From positions 1-33,318 of the forward strand of contig DATNIB010000057.1 of the NCBI GenBank assembly GCA_035604685.1: a stretch of 33,318 bases of DNA, given 5' to 3'. The position numbers and the translations under genes are program-made. The notes below the pieces were generated by a model, which ran no database searches, was not told the origin of the DNA, and saw only the letters and a list, made by a program, of their open reading frames with translations. Of the stretch, positions 18,746 to 31,115 are shown piece by piece. Each line of letters begins with the position of its first letter. The first letter of the stretch is position 1. This DNA is from DATNIB01 sp035604685. Lineage in GTDB: Bacteria > Actinomycetota > Acidimicrobiia > Acidimicrobiales > RAAP-2.

Positions 18746-18751
18746 TAACCT
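18746..18751 (+). promoter_or_regulatory. -10 box (TAACCT) of uvrA
   Basis: TAACCT ends six bases before the uvrA GTG at 18758, in the 43-base gap after uvrB. The same spacing is seen at uvrB. It suggests uvrA can be transcribed separately as a leaderless message. Confidence 0.45.
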
Positions 18752-18757
18752 CCCACC

Positions 18758-21679
<2,922 letters not shown>

Positions 21680-21759
21680 GCGACACCCACTGAGCGACGC
21701 CGACTGAGCACCCGGCCGGAGCGACTCGGTGCGGTCACACCGGATACGGTGCCGGCGAG

Positions 21760-22842
21760 GTGCCCACCTTCGACCCGCGACAGGTCTTCCGGCGTCGGCT
21801 CACCGAGCCCATGGAGCAGCTCGCCCAGGCGGTGGCCGAGCGCATCGTGCAGCTGGTCGTCACCGCGATCGACGTCAACGCGGTGCTCGAACGGGTGGAC
21901 CTCGAGCGGCTGATCGATCGCATCGACCTGAACGAGCTGGTGGCGTCCGTCGACCTCGACCAGGTGGCGCGCCAGATCGACGTCGAGCGGATCGTCGAAC
22001 GCGTGGACGTGGAGGCCCTGGTGGCGCGGATCGACATCGACGCGCTGGTGGCGCGGATCGACATCGAGCGCCTGGTCCAACGGATCGACGTCAACCGCCT
22101 GGTGGATCAGATCGACGTGTCGAAGCTGGTGAGCCAGACCGACCTCGGTCGCGTGCTGGCCGCGTCGACGACCGGTGTGGTCACGGGCGTGCTGGACCTG
22201 GTGCGGAGCCACGTGGCGGGGCTCGACCAGTGGATAGAGCGCGTGGTGACCAAGGTGTTCCACGGGCGGGCCGGTCGCCCGCCCGGGCCGGGATGGCCCG
22301 CCGAGGCGGCGGGACCAAGAGAGCCACACCAGCGCCGCTACGAGCGCGACCTGGCGCTGCAGGGCCGCTACGCCGGCCCGGTCTCCCGGCTGGCCGCCGC
22401 CGCGGCGGATACCGCGGCCAGCGTCGGCATCTTCAACCTGCTGCTGGCCGCCGTCGCCTTCGCCTGGCGCGTCGCCACCGGGCACGACGTGTCCTTCTCG
22501 CACCACCCGGCGGTCGTCGACCCCATCTTCGGCGTCTGGGCCCTGCTCTACGCCGCCTACCCCTGGGCGCTCAGCGGCAAGACGCTCGGCATGGCGGTGC
22601 TCGGGATCCGGGTCGTGACGCCCGACGGCGGGCGGGTGCGGCCCTGGCAGGCGGTGGTCCGCGCGCTGGCCTTGCCGTTCAGCGTGGCGCTCGGGGGCCT
22701 CGGCCTGGTGGGGGTGGTCGTCCAGCGTGAGCGCCGCGGCCTGCACGACTTCGTCGCCGGCACCGTCGTCGTCTACGCCTGGAACGCTCGGGCGGCACAG
22801 CTGCGGGCGATCGCCGGCACCGGCGTCGCCCCCGCGGCCTGA
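21760..22842 (+). CDS. RDD-family membrane protein with N-terminal nonapeptide repeats
   Basis: 360 residues. The N-terminus (about 38-136) is built of eleven tandem 9-residue repeats starting with Asp. A basic, proline-rich linker follows (about 168-190), then an RDD domain from about 205 with RYAGPVSRLAAAAADTAASVG, three or four membrane helices, the SGKTLGMAVLGIRVV segment and the closing RRGLHDFVAGTVVVYAW. RDD proteins are poorly understood; some act in ion or osmolyte transport. The repeat part has no signal peptide and is probably cytoplasmic. The GTG at 21760 is the start that fits; TACGGT (21745-21750) is nine bases upstream. It converges on nadA, with only seven bases between stops. 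Similar repeat-plus-RDD layouts exist, to my recollection, in other actinobacteria, without known function. Confidence 0.85.
   Translation: MPTFDPRQVFRRRLTEPMEQLAQAVAERIVQLVVTAIDVNAVLERVDLERLIDRIDLNELVASVDLDQVARQIDVERIVERVDVEALVARIDIDALVARIDIERLVQRIDVNRLVDQIDVSKLVSQTDLGRVLAASTTGVVTGVLDLVRSHVAGLDQWIERVVTKVFHGRAGRPPGPGWPAEAAGPREPHQRRYERDLALQGRYAGPVSRLAAAAADTAASVGIFNLLLAAVAFAWRVATGHDVSFSHHPAVVDPIFGVWALLYAAYPWALSGKTLGMAVLGIRVVTPDGGRVRPWQAVVRALALPFSVALGGLGLVGVVVQRERRGLHDFVAGTVVVYAWNARAAQLRAIAGTGVAPAA
21871..22167 (+). repeat. Eleven tandem 27-base units coding for nonapeptides
   Basis: Each unit encodes Asp-[Leu/Val/Ile]-x-x-[Leu/Val/Ile]-[Val/Ile/Leu]-x-x-[Ile/Val]. Examples are DLERLIDRI, DVEALVARI, DIDALVARI and DIERLVQRI. 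The tenth ends in Thr and the eleventh (DLGRVLAAS) is diverged. At DNA level, the units near 22020 and 22047 share the same run of about 20 bases, so duplication there is recent or is being homogenised. Confidence 0.9.
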
Positions 22843-22849
22843 ACAGGGC

Positions 22850-23971
22850 CTAGGTCGTCGACAGCATCCGGTCGAGCGCCACGCGCGCCCAGCGCGCGGT
22901 CTCGGGGTCGACCGTGATCCGGTTGCGCACGTCGCCCTCGACCAGGCCCTCGAGCACCCAGGCCAGGTGGGGCGCGTCGATGCGGAACATGGTCGAGCAG
23001 GGACACACCAGGGGGTCGAGGCAGACCACCGTCTTGTCGGGGTGTTGGTCGCCGAGGCGCTTCACGAGGTGGATCTCGGTGGCGATGCCGAGGACCGAGC
23101 CGGGCGGCGCGTCGCGCACGGCGCGGATGATGAAGTCGGTCGAGCCGACCTGGTCGGCCAACGCCACCACGTCGTGGGCGCACTCGGGGTGCACGACGAC
23201 GACCCCCGCCGGATGCTCGGCCCGGAAGGCCGCCAGGTGTTCGGGCCGGAAGCGCTGGTGCACGGAGCAATGGCCCTTCCACAAGAGGAGCGTCACCGCC
23301 TTCACCTCGGCGTCCTCCAGCCCGCCCAGGGCCGCCCGGGGGTTCCACACGGCCATGTCGGCCGCCTGGTAGCCGAGCTGATAGCCGGTGTTGCGCCCGA
23401 GGTGCTGGTCCGGGAAGAAGAGGACCTTGTCGCCGCGGGGCCCGGCGTCCGGCTCGGTCCGGTCGCCGAGCGCCCAGGCGAGGACGGCCCGGGCGTTGGA
23501 CGAGGTGCACACCGCGCCCCCGTGCCGGCCGACGAAGGCCTTCAGCGCGGCGGAGGAGTTCATGTAGGTGATCGGGACGATCCGCTCGGTGTCGGCGACC
23601 GCGCCGAGCGCCTCCCAGGCCTCCTCGACGGCGTCGATGTCGGCCATGTCGGCCATCGAGCAGCCGGCGTTCAGGTCGGGCAGGAGGACCTGCTGGTGGC
23701 CGCCGGTCAGGATGTCGGCCGACTCGGCCATGAAGTGGACGCCGCAGAAGACGATGTACTCGGCGTCGCGGTGCTGGGCGGCGATGCGCGAGAGCCCGAA
23801 GGAGTCGCCCCGGGCGTCCGCCCAGCGCATCACCTCGTCGCGCTGGTAGTGGTGGCCGAGGATGAGGAGCCGGGTCCCGAGCTCGGCCTTGGCCGCGCCG
23901 ATCCACTCGGTCAGCTGGTCGGGATCCGCGCTCGCGTAGCGGTCGGGTAAGGCGCCCTGCAGCCGCATCAT
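22850..23971 (-). CDS. nadA: Quinolinate synthase A
   Basis: 373 residues. It condenses iminoaspartate with dihydroxyacetone phosphate to quinolinate, the first committed product of de novo NAD synthesis, using a 4Fe-4S cluster. Typical motifs: LGHHYQRDEV near residue 38, FCGVHFMAESADIL, the cluster Cys in NAGCSMADM (Cys104), WKGHCSVHQRF (Cys235), HPEC (264) and the CPC motif (323-325). Substrate-contact residues in YMNSSAALKA are present. The ATG at 23971 has GAGGGGG about five bases upstream; a second ATG follows immediately. nadB and nadC, its usual partners, are not in the window, so it stands alone between an RDD gene (convergent) and uvrC (divergent). Confidence 0.96.
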   Translation of the reverse strand: MMRLQGALPDRYASADPDQLTEWIGAAKAELGTRLLILGHHYQRDEVMRWADARGDSFGLSRIAAQHRDAEYIVFCGVHFMAESADILTGGHQQVLLPDLNAGCSMADMADIDAVEEAWEALGAVADTERIVPITYMNSSAALKAFVGRHGGAVCTSSNARAVLAWALGDRTEPDAGPRGDKVLFFPDQHLGRNTGYQLGYQAADMAVWNPRAALGGLEDAEVKAVTLLLWKGHCSVHQRFRPEHLAAFRAEHPAGVVVVHPECAHDVVALADQVGSTDFIIRAVRDAPPGSVLGIATEIHLVKRLGDQHPDKTVVCLDPLVCPCSTMFRIDAPHLAWVLEGLVEGDVRNRITVDPETARWARVALDRMLSTT

Positions 23972-24172
23972 GCTGTACCCCCTCGGTGGGGAAGGCCCTG
24001 ATGTGGCCGGCGGGGACAGCCTGGTCGCCCATCCGCGGGGTTGTCGGCCTCAGAGCACGTATGTCGCCGGGATACCAGGCCGGCCATCCCAGTGTAGGCG
24101 CCGTGGCCCCCGTCGGCCTCGCCCGGGCGCCGAACGCACGGGAAACGCCGGCCGGGCGCGAGAGTGGTGGAG

Positions 24173-26134
24173 ATGCAGACGCGGCCGCCCACCGGCACCA
24201 TCCCCGACGCCCCGGGCTCCTACCAGTTCTTGGACCGGGAGGGCCGCGTCCTCTACGTGGGGAAGGCCAAGTCGCTGCGCCACCGGCTCCCCAACTACTG
24301 GGCCGACCCGGTGGCTCTCGCCCCCCGGACCGCCCAGATGATGGCCCAGGCCGACCGCGTGGAGTGGGTCACGGTCGACACCGAGGTCGACGCGCTCATC
24401 CTCGAGCACTCCCTCATCCAGACCCACCAGCCGCGGTTCAACGTGCGGCTGAAGGACGACAAGAGCTATCCCTGGCTGGCGGTCACGGTGAGCGACGAGT
24501 GGCCGCGCCCGGTCGTGTTCCGCGGCAAGAAGCGCAAGGGGGTCCGTTACTTCGGCCCCTACGGCCACGTCGGCGCCCTGCGCGAGACCATCGACCTCCT
24601 GCTGCGCAGTTTCCCGGTGCGGACCTGCTCGGACGCCAAGTTCGCGCGGCACCATCGGCTCGGTCGCCCCTGCCTCCTCTACGACATCGAGCGCTGCTCG
24701 GGCCCATGCGTCGGCGCGGTGGACGCCGTGCGTTACGCCCACCTGGTGGACGAGCTGATGCGCTTCCTCTCGGGCGAGACCGCGCCGGTCGTGGCCCGGC
24801 TCTCAGCAGAGATGCAGGCGGCGGCCGAGGCGCTCGAGTACGAGCAGGCGGCCCGCCTGCGTGACCGGCTCACCTCGGTGCGCAAGGCGGCCGAGACCCA
24901 GCAGATGGTGTCGGAGCGCCCCGAGGACCTCGACGTGGTGGGGATCGCCGAGGACGAGCTCGAGGCGGCGGTCCAGGTGTTCTTCGTCCGTCGGGGGCGG
25001 GTCATCGGACGCAAGGGGTTCGTGGCGGACAAGGTGGAGGACCTGTCGAGGCCCCAGCTGGTCGGGCGCGTCCTGGAGGAGCTCTACGGCGCACCGGCGG
25101 CGGAGGTCCCGCGGCGCATCCTCGTGCCCGAGATGCCCGACGACCCAGACGTCCACACGGCCTGGCTGTCGGGGCTGCGCGGCGGGCCGGCGCAGCTGGC
25201 CGTGCCCCTGCGCGGCGATAAGCGGGCGTTGCACCAGACCGTGACGCGCAACGCGGCGGAGGACCTGGCGCGCCACCGCCTGAAGCGGGCGGGGGACCAC
25301 AACGCGCGGTCCCGGGCCTTGACCGAGCTGCAGGCCGCCCTCGGGCTCTCCCAGGCGCCGCTCCGCATCGAGTGCTTCGACATGAGCCATCTGCAGGGGA
25401 CCGACTACGTGGGGTCCATGGTCGTGTTCGAGGACGGCCTGGCCAAGAAGTCCGACTACCGGCGGTTCACGGTGAAGACCGTGCGCGGCAACGACGACTA
25501 CGCCGCCATGGAGGAGGTGCTGCGGCGGCGCCTCACCAACCTCCTGGCCGACCGGGCCCGCCCGGCCGAGGCGCCGTCGGCGGTCGAGGAGGCCACCGAG
25601 GACATCGGCCGCCGCCGGGCGGCCGGGCGCCGGCGCTTCGCCTACGCCCCCCAGCTCCTCTTGCTCGACGGCGGGAGGGGCCAGCTGGGGGTCGGGATCC
25701 GGGTGCTCGACGAGCTCGGCCTCACCGGCGAGATCGAGTTGGCGGCACTGGCCAAGCAGTTCGAGGAGGTCTACCGGCCCGGGCGGAGCGACCCCATCCG
25801 CATCCCGCGAGGGTCTGAGGCCCTCTACCTGCTGCAGCGGGTGCGCGACGAGGCGCACCGTTTCGCCATCACTTTCCACCGCGAGCGTCGGGGCAATCGC
25901 ATGACGGCCGGCGTGCTGGAGGGGATCCCGGGCCTCGGCCCGACCCGCACCAAGCGCCTGCTCGCCCAATTGGGGAGCCTGAAGGCGCTGCGGACGGCCA
26001 CGCCCGAGGAGCTCCGGGCGATCAGCTGGCTACCGGCGCCGGTGGCCGACGCGGTCTTCACCCGGCTGCACCTGGGTGGGGCGCCGGCGGGCCGTCCGGG
26101 CCGTGCCCCGGGCGAGGGACCGCGTCGTTCGTGA
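24173..26134 (+). CDS. uvrC: Excinuclease ABC subunit C
   Basis: About 653 residues. UvrC makes both incisions in nucleotide excision repair. Order: GIY-YIG nuclease (GSYQFLDREGRVLYVGKAKS, residues 15-34) for the 3' cut; four cysteines at about 152, 167, 175 and 179 (RTC, RPC, RCSGPC), which in E. coli UvrC hold an Fe-S cluster; UVR domain for UvrB binding (AAEALEYEQAARLRDRL); RNase H-like 5' nuclease (RIECFDMSHLQGTDYVGSMV); and C-terminal helix-hairpin-helix repeats (LEGIPGLGPTRTKRLLAQLG). The start is not fixed by a Shine-Dalgarno: GTG at 24164 or 24167 in the same frame is possible. ATG 24173 gives MQTRPPTGTIPDAPGSY, the usual length. The 200-base divergent gap to nadA shows no clear operator. 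Confidence 0.95.
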   Translation: MQTRPPTGTIPDAPGSYQFLDREGRVLYVGKAKSLRHRLPNYWADPVALAPRTAQMMAQADRVEWVTVDTEVDALILEHSLIQTHQPRFNVRLKDDKSYPWLAVTVSDEWPRPVVFRGKKRKGVRYFGPYGHVGALRETIDLLLRSFPVRTCSDAKFARHHRLGRPCLLYDIERCSGPCVGAVDAVRYAHLVDELMRFLSGETAPVVARLSAEMQAAAEALEYEQAARLRDRLTSVRKAAETQQMVSERPEDLDVVGIAEDELEAAVQVFFVRRGRVIGRKGFVADKVEDLSRPQLVGRVLEELYGAPAAEVPRRILVPEMPDDPDVHTAWLSGLRGGPAQLAVPLRGDKRALHQTVTRNAAEDLARHRLKRAGDHNARSRALTELQAALGLSQAPLRIECFDMSHLQGTDYVGSMVVFEDGLAKKSDYRRFTVKTVRGNDDYAAMEEVLRRRLTNLLADRARPAEAPSAVEEATEDIGRRRAAGRRRFAYAPQLLLLDGGRGQLGVGIRVLDELGLTGEIELAALAKQFEEVYRPGRSDPIRIPRGSEALYLLQRVRDEAHRFAITFHRERRGNRMTAGVLEGIPGLGPTRTKRLLAQLGSLKALRTATPEELRAISWLPAPVADAVFTRLHLGGAPAGRPGRAPGEGPRRS

Positions 26135-26159
26135 CCGGTTGGGCCAGACTGGTCGGGCC

Positions 26160-27014
26160 ATGAGCGAGTTCCTGGTGGTGGCCGGGATGTCGGGCGCCGG
26201 ACGCTCCACCTCGGCGGCCACGCTCGAGGACCTCGGCTGGTTCGTCATCGACAATCTGCCGTCCGCCCTCGTGCCCAAGGTGGCCGAGCTGGTCGGCGCG
26301 CCCGGGTCCGAGACCGAGCGGGTGGCGCTGGTCATCGGCCGGGGCGGCGGGGAGCAGCACGAGGACGTCCTGCCGGTGCTCGACTCGCTGGCCCGGGCCC
26401 GTCACCGCGTGCGGGTCCTGTTCCTCGACGCACCCGACGACGTACTTATCCGCCGATTCGAGGACACGCGCCGCCGCCATCCGCGCGCGGCGCGCGGCGT
26501 CGAGCAGTCGATCACCGACGAGCGGCGGCTGCTCGAGGTGCTGCGGGCCCGGGCCGACGTCATCATCGACACCGGCGAGCTCAACTCCAACCAGCTGCGG
26601 GCGCGCATCCGGGAGCTGTTCGGGAGCGAGGACGGCGCGTCGCCGATGCAGACGTCGGTCGTGTCCTTCGGGTACAAGCACGGCATCCCGCTCGACGTCG
26701 ACCTCGTGTTCGACTGCCGCTTCCTGCCCAACCCCTACTGGGACGAGGGGTTGCGCAACCTGAGCGGCCTCGACGCGCCGGTGCGCGACTACGTGCTCTC
26801 CCAGCCCGACACCCAGGTCTTCTTGGAGAAGGTGGTCGACCTCCTGTTGATGCTGGTGCCGGCGTTCGGGCGCGAGGGCAAGTCGTACCTGACGGTGGCG
26901 CTCGGCTGCACGGGCGGCCGGCACCGGTCGGTGGTCTTGGCCGAGGAGCTGCGCTGCCGGCTGGCGGGCAACTCCGTCTCGACCAGCGTCTTCCACCGGG
27001 ACATCGACCGGTGA
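26160..27014 (+). CDS. rapZ: RNase adapter RapZ / nucleotide-binding protein
   Basis: 284 residues. In E. coli RapZ senses glucosamine-6-phosphate and guides small-RNA decay; in actinobacteria its target is unclear. The N-terminal P-loop domain has GMSGAGRST at about 9-17, with Arg where Walker A normally has Lys. I recall this as common in actinobacterial members, so it is not read as a defect. DLGWFVIDNLP, VLFLDAPDDVLIRRFEDTRRRHP and the C-terminal VALGCTGGRHRSVVLAEEL (ligand/RNA-binding domain) are conserved. The ATG at 26160 is the first start after the uvrC stop that fits the family; an in-frame earlier start at 26076 would run through the uvrC end. Its TGA overlaps the yvcK GTG. Confidence 0.94.
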   Translation: MSEFLVVAGMSGAGRSTSAATLEDLGWFVIDNLPSALVPKVAELVGAPGSETERVALVIGRGGGEQHEDVLPVLDSLARARHRVRVLFLDAPDDVLIRRFEDTRRRHPRAARGVEQSITDERRLLEVLRARADVIIDTGELNSNQLRARIRELFGSEDGASPMQTSVVSFGYKHGIPLDVDLVFDCRFLPNPYWDEGLRNLSGLDAPVRDYVLSQPDTQVFLEKVVDLLLMLVPAFGREGKSYLTVALGCTGGRHRSVVLAEELRCRLAGNSVSTSVFHRDIDR

Positions 27015-27904
27015 GCGGCGGGCGGCGGGCGTCGCGACCAAGCGCGCCGAGGGTCGTGGCGATCGGCGGGGGTCACGGCACGGCAGTCACCCTGCGGGCG
27101 GTGCGGCAGTACTGCTCGTCGGTGACGGCGGTCGTGTCGGTGGCCGACGACGGTGGGTCGAGCGGGCGCCTGCGCGAGCTGCTGGACGTGGTGGCCCTGG
27201 GGGACATGCGCAAGTGCCTGGTGGCGTTGGCCGCGCCGGACTCGGTGCTCGCCCGCGCCTTCGAGCGACGCTTCTCGGAGGGGGAGCTGGCGGGCCACGC
27301 CCTCGGCAACCTCGTCCTGGCCGGGCTGGTCGGGGCGACCGGCGACCTGGTGACCGCGGTCGAGGCCGCCGCCCGGCTGGTCGGCGCCGTCGGCTCGGTG
27401 CTGCCGGCGACCACCGAACCGGTGGTGCTGAAGGCCGACGCGGAGGACGGGGAGGTGGCGGGCCAGGTCGCGGTGTCCCGGACCGGCCGGATCCGCAGCA
27501 TCTCGCTCGTCCCGAGCGACGCCGGCCCGCCGCCCGAGGTGGCCGTCGCGGTGCGCAGGGCCGACCAGGTGGTGATTGGCCCTGGGTCGCTCTTCACGAG
27601 TGTGCTGGCCGCCGCGGCCGTGCCCGAGGTGGCCGCGGCCATCGCCGCCACCTCGGCCCAGCGGGTGTTCGTCTGCAACCTGCACCCCCAGCTCCCCGAG
27701 ACGACCGGCTACGACGTGGGCCGCCACGTGGACGCCCTCCGGGCCCACGGGGTGACCGTGGACGTCGTCCTCTGCGACACCGGCGGCGGGATGGCGCGCG
27801 GCACGGTGGGGTGCCCGGTCCTGGACCGCCCGCTGGCGGGTCCCAACGGCCTGGTGCACGACCCTGGCAAACTGGCGTCCGCGCTGTCGGATCTGCTCCG
27901 ATGA
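27011..27904 (+). CDS. yvcK: Gluconeogenesis factor YvcK/CofD-like protein
   Basis: 297 residues. YvcK (CuvA in mycobacteria) is a UDP-sugar-binding protein needed for growth on gluconeogenic carbon and for normal cell-wall synthesis. The fold is CofD-like: VVAIGGGHGTAVTLRAVRQ (about 15-33), VSVADDGGSSGRLR, GDMRKCLVALA, HALGNLVLAGL, the phosphate/uridine-site VVIGPGSLFTSVL, and FVCNLHPQLPETTGYD near the end. It starts at GTG 27011 within the rapZ stop (GTGA). Directly after it, a 29-codon ORF lies where most actinobacteria have whiA. Co-transcription with gap-pgk-tpiA agrees with a role in carbon flux. Confidence 0.93.
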   Translation: MSGGRRASRPSAPRVVAIGGGHGTAVTLRAVRQYCSSVTAVVSVADDGGSSGRLRELLDVVALGDMRKCLVALAAPDSVLARAFERRFSEGELAGHALGNLVLAGLVGATGDLVTAVEAAARLVGAVGSVLPATTEPVVLKADAEDGEVAGQVAVSRTGRIRSISLVPSDAGPPPEVAVAVRRADQVVIGPGSLFTSVLAAAAVPEVAAAIAATSAQRVFVCNLHPQLPETTGYDVGRHVDALRAHGVTVDVVLCDTGGGMARGTVGCPVLDRPLAGPNGLVHDPGKLASALSDLLR

Positions 27905-27986
27905 GCGGTCGTTCCGGCAGCCGGAGGGGTCGTCGGGGGCGGCCTCGACAGGAGCGTGATCCGTTGGTCGACGAAGGACACAGCCC

Positions 27987-27990
<4 letters not shown>
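27901..27990 (+). CDS. 29-residue Arg-rich mini-ORF in the whiA slot (putative)
   Basis: The ATG at 27901 overlaps the yvcK stop as ATGA, and the TGA at 27988-27990 overlaps the gap start as ATGA, so the frame fills the gap exactly. The peptide begins MSGRSGS, has a basic core RRGRRGRPRQ and ends in an acidic/neutral tail (ERDPLVDEGHSP). RGRP with flanking Arg matches the core of an AT-hook. In such GC-rich DNA, Arg/Gly-rich frames arise easily by chance, and a GAAGGA Shine-Dalgarno for gap lies inside it, so it may be only a coupling leader. It shows no clear similarity to WhiA. Confidence 0.35.
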
Positions 27991-29005
<1,015 letters not shown>

Positions 29006-29009
<4 letters not shown>

Positions 29010-30205
29010 CCGCGCGCCGGAGCTCACCGCTCGACGGCGTGCCGCTGCTCGCCGACCTCGGCCCGATCGACGGCGCGTCGGTCCTCGTCCGGGTCGACTT
29101 CAACGTCCCGGTGGAGGCGAACGAACCCGGGCCCTGCGAGGTCGTGGACGACTTCCGGATCCGCATGGCGCTGCCCACCCTCGAGTGGTTGGTGACCCGG
29201 GGGGCCAGGGTCACCGCCGCCTCGCACCTCGGCCGCCCGGCCAAGGACGGGCGCGAGCGCTGCTCGATGGAACCGGTCCGGCGGTCGCTCGCCGCCTTGG
29301 CCCCCAAGGTCGTCCTGCTCGAGAACCTCCGGTTCGATCCGGGCGAGGAGGCGAACGACCCGGCGTTCGTCGACCGGCTGGTGGACGGGTTCGACGCCTA
29401 TGTGAACGAGGCCTTCGGGGTGGCCCACCGGGCCCACGCCTCGATCGTCGGGCCGCCCCGCCGGCTCCCGAGCGCGGCGGGGATCCGGCTGGCCGAGGAG
29501 GTCGAGGTGCTGGGCCGGCTGCTCGACGAGCCCGAGCGGCCGTTCGTGGCGGTCGTCGGCGGCGCCAAGGTCCACGACAAACTGGGGGTGCTGCACTCGC
29601 TGGCCGACAAGGCCGACGTCCTGCTCATCGGGGGCGCCATGGCGTTCACCTTCTTCGCCGCGCTCGGCCGCGACGTCGGCGCGTCCCTCCTCGACGAAGG
29701 GCAGATCGAGTCCTGCCGGCTGCTCCTCCAAGGGCACCCGAACATCGTGCTGCCGACCGACGTGCTGGCTCTCGAACCCGGCGGCGTCTTCGGGTCGCAC
29801 GCACCGGGCGTCGGGCCGCGCAGCGACACCAAGGTCGTCGGCCAGGAGCTCCCCTACGGCTGGAAGGGCCTCGACATTGGGCCCGACACCGCCGAGGCGT
29901 TCGCGGCCACCATCGCCGGCGCCCGCACTGTCTTTTGGAACGGCCCGCTCGGCGCCAACGAGGACGAGCGCTTCGCCAGCGGGACGCGCCGGGTGGCCGA
30001 GGCCGTGGCGGACTGCCCGGGCTACACGATGGTGGGGGGCGGCGACAGCGCCATGGTGGTCGACACCCTGGGCCTGGCCGACCGCATCGACTTCGTCTCG
30101 ACCGGTGGGGGAGCATCGCTGGCGCTCATCGAGCACGGCGACCTCCCGGCGCTCGCCGCCCTCCGGGCGGCGCCCAACGCCCCAGGCGTCAAGCCCCGCC
30201 GCTAG
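29006..30205 (+). CDS. pgk: Phosphoglycerate kinase with a shortened N-domain
   Basis: 399 residues. It makes ATP and 3-phosphoglycerate from 1,3-bisphosphoglycerate. Substrate-site motifs: VLVRVDFNVP (about 26-35), ASHLGRPAKD, ENLRFDPGEE, and YVNEAFGVAHRAHAS (Glu replaces the usual Asp). Nucleotide site: VVGGAKVHDKLGVL, FWNGPLGANE, GGGDSAMVV and STGGGASLALIE. Between MEPVRRSLAALAP and KVVLLENLRF about 20 residues present in typical enzymes are missing, so one helix-loop of the N-terminal domain is reduced. All catalytic residues seem present, and it should be active. The GTG at 29006 lies in the gap stop (GTGA). tpiA starts four bases after its stop. Confidence 0.96.
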
Positions 30206-30209
30206 CCGC

Positions 30210-31067
30210 GTGTCGACCGCCGAGCCCGAGGCCGCGGGCGCACCCTCTCGCAGGCGGTCGCGCCCGGCCGCGCCGGTGCGCCGGGCCCTCGTCAGCGGTA
30301 ACTGGAAGATGCACCACGACCACATGGCCGCGCTGCACCTCGTGCGCGACCTGGGCCTGCGGCTCCACCCGGCCGACCTCGCCCACGTGGAGGTGGCCGT
30401 ACACCCGCCGTTCACCGACCTGCGCTCCGTCCAGGTGCTGGTCGAGGGGGACGACGTGCCGATCGCCCTCGGTGCCCAGCACTGCAGCGATCAGGACGAG
30501 GGGGCGCTCACCGGCGAGGTGGGCCCGCCCATGCTGGCCCGCCTGGGCGTCCGCTACGTCCTCGTCGGCCACTCCGAGCGGCGGCGGCTCTTCGCCATGA
30601 CCGACCCGCTGGTCGCCAGCACCCTGCGGGCGGTGCTGCGCCACTCGATGATCCCCATCTGCTGCGTGGGCGAGACCGAAGAAGAACGGGACGCCGGCCA
30701 CACCGAGCGGCGCCTGGCCGAGCAGGTCCGGGCGGCCCTGGACGGCCTGGAGCCGGCCGCCCTGGCGTCGCTCGTGATCGCCTACGAGCCGCTCTGGGCC
30801 ATCGGGACCGGGCGGGCGGCCACGGCCGTCGACGCCGAGGACGCCTGCGGGTTCATCCGGGGCCTGGTGGGCGAGCTCGGGGGACCCGAGGCGGCGGCCG
30901 GGGTCCGGATCCAGTACGGGGGGTCGGTGACCCCCGAGAACGCGGCCGAGCTGGTGGCCGAGCCCGACATCGACGGCCTGTTGGTGGGCGGGGCCAGCCT
31001 CGAGGCGGGCCCCTTCCGCGACGTCATCGGCGCAGTCGACGGCTGCTACCGTTCCCTTGCCACATGA
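30210..31067 (+). CDS. tpiA: Triosephosphate isomerase with N-terminal extension
   Basis: 285 residues, longer than the usual 250-260 because of a 25-residue Arg/Pro/Ala-rich lead (GAPSRRRSRPAAPVRR). It interconverts dihydroxyacetone phosphate and glyceraldehyde-3-phosphate. Catalytic residues: Asn31 and Lys33 (SGNWKM), His121 (VGHSERR), Glu193 (AYEPLWAIGTG), and the phosphate loop YGGSV. The GTG at 30210, just after the pgk stop, is the only coupled start. A later start nearer to the NWKM strand is possible, for example around the in-frame Val codon before RRALVSG, which would remove the extension. Confidence 0.95.
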   Translation: MSTAEPEAAGAPSRRRSRPAAPVRRALVSGNWKMHHDHMAALHLVRDLGLRLHPADLAHVEVAVHPPFTDLRSVQVLVEGDDVPIALGAQHCSDQDEGALTGEVGPPMLARLGVRYVLVGHSERRRLFAMTDPLVASTLRAVLRHSMIPICCVGETEEERDAGHTERRLAEQVRAALDGLEPAALASLVIAYEPLWAIGTGRAATAVDAEDACGFIRGLVGELGGPEAAAGVRIQYGGSVTPENAAELVAEPDIDGLLVGGASLEAGPFRDVIGAVDGCYRSLAT

Positions 31068-31101
31068 GTTGACCGCGCCCGCGAGCTGCGGCGACGCAGG
31101 T

Positions 31102-31108
31102 GAAGGAG
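31102..31108 (+). promoter_or_regulatory. Shine-Dalgarno that decides the secG start
   Basis: GAAGGAG ends seven bases before the GTG at 31116, ideal spacing, but only one base before the in-frame GTG at 31110. It therefore selects 31116 and removes two residues from the longest frame. Confidence 0.7.
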
Positions 31109-31115
31109 CGTGCCG

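Noticed and set aside
23972..24172. Possible riboswitch or NAD-responsive operator between nadA and uvrC
   Set aside because: Only short GC-rich inverted segments are seen; no known NAD riboswitch, NrtR or NiaR-like site could be recognised.
29024..30415. A 463-codon minus-strand open frame
   Set aside because: Antisense to pgk and tpiA, both of which have intact catalytic motifs.
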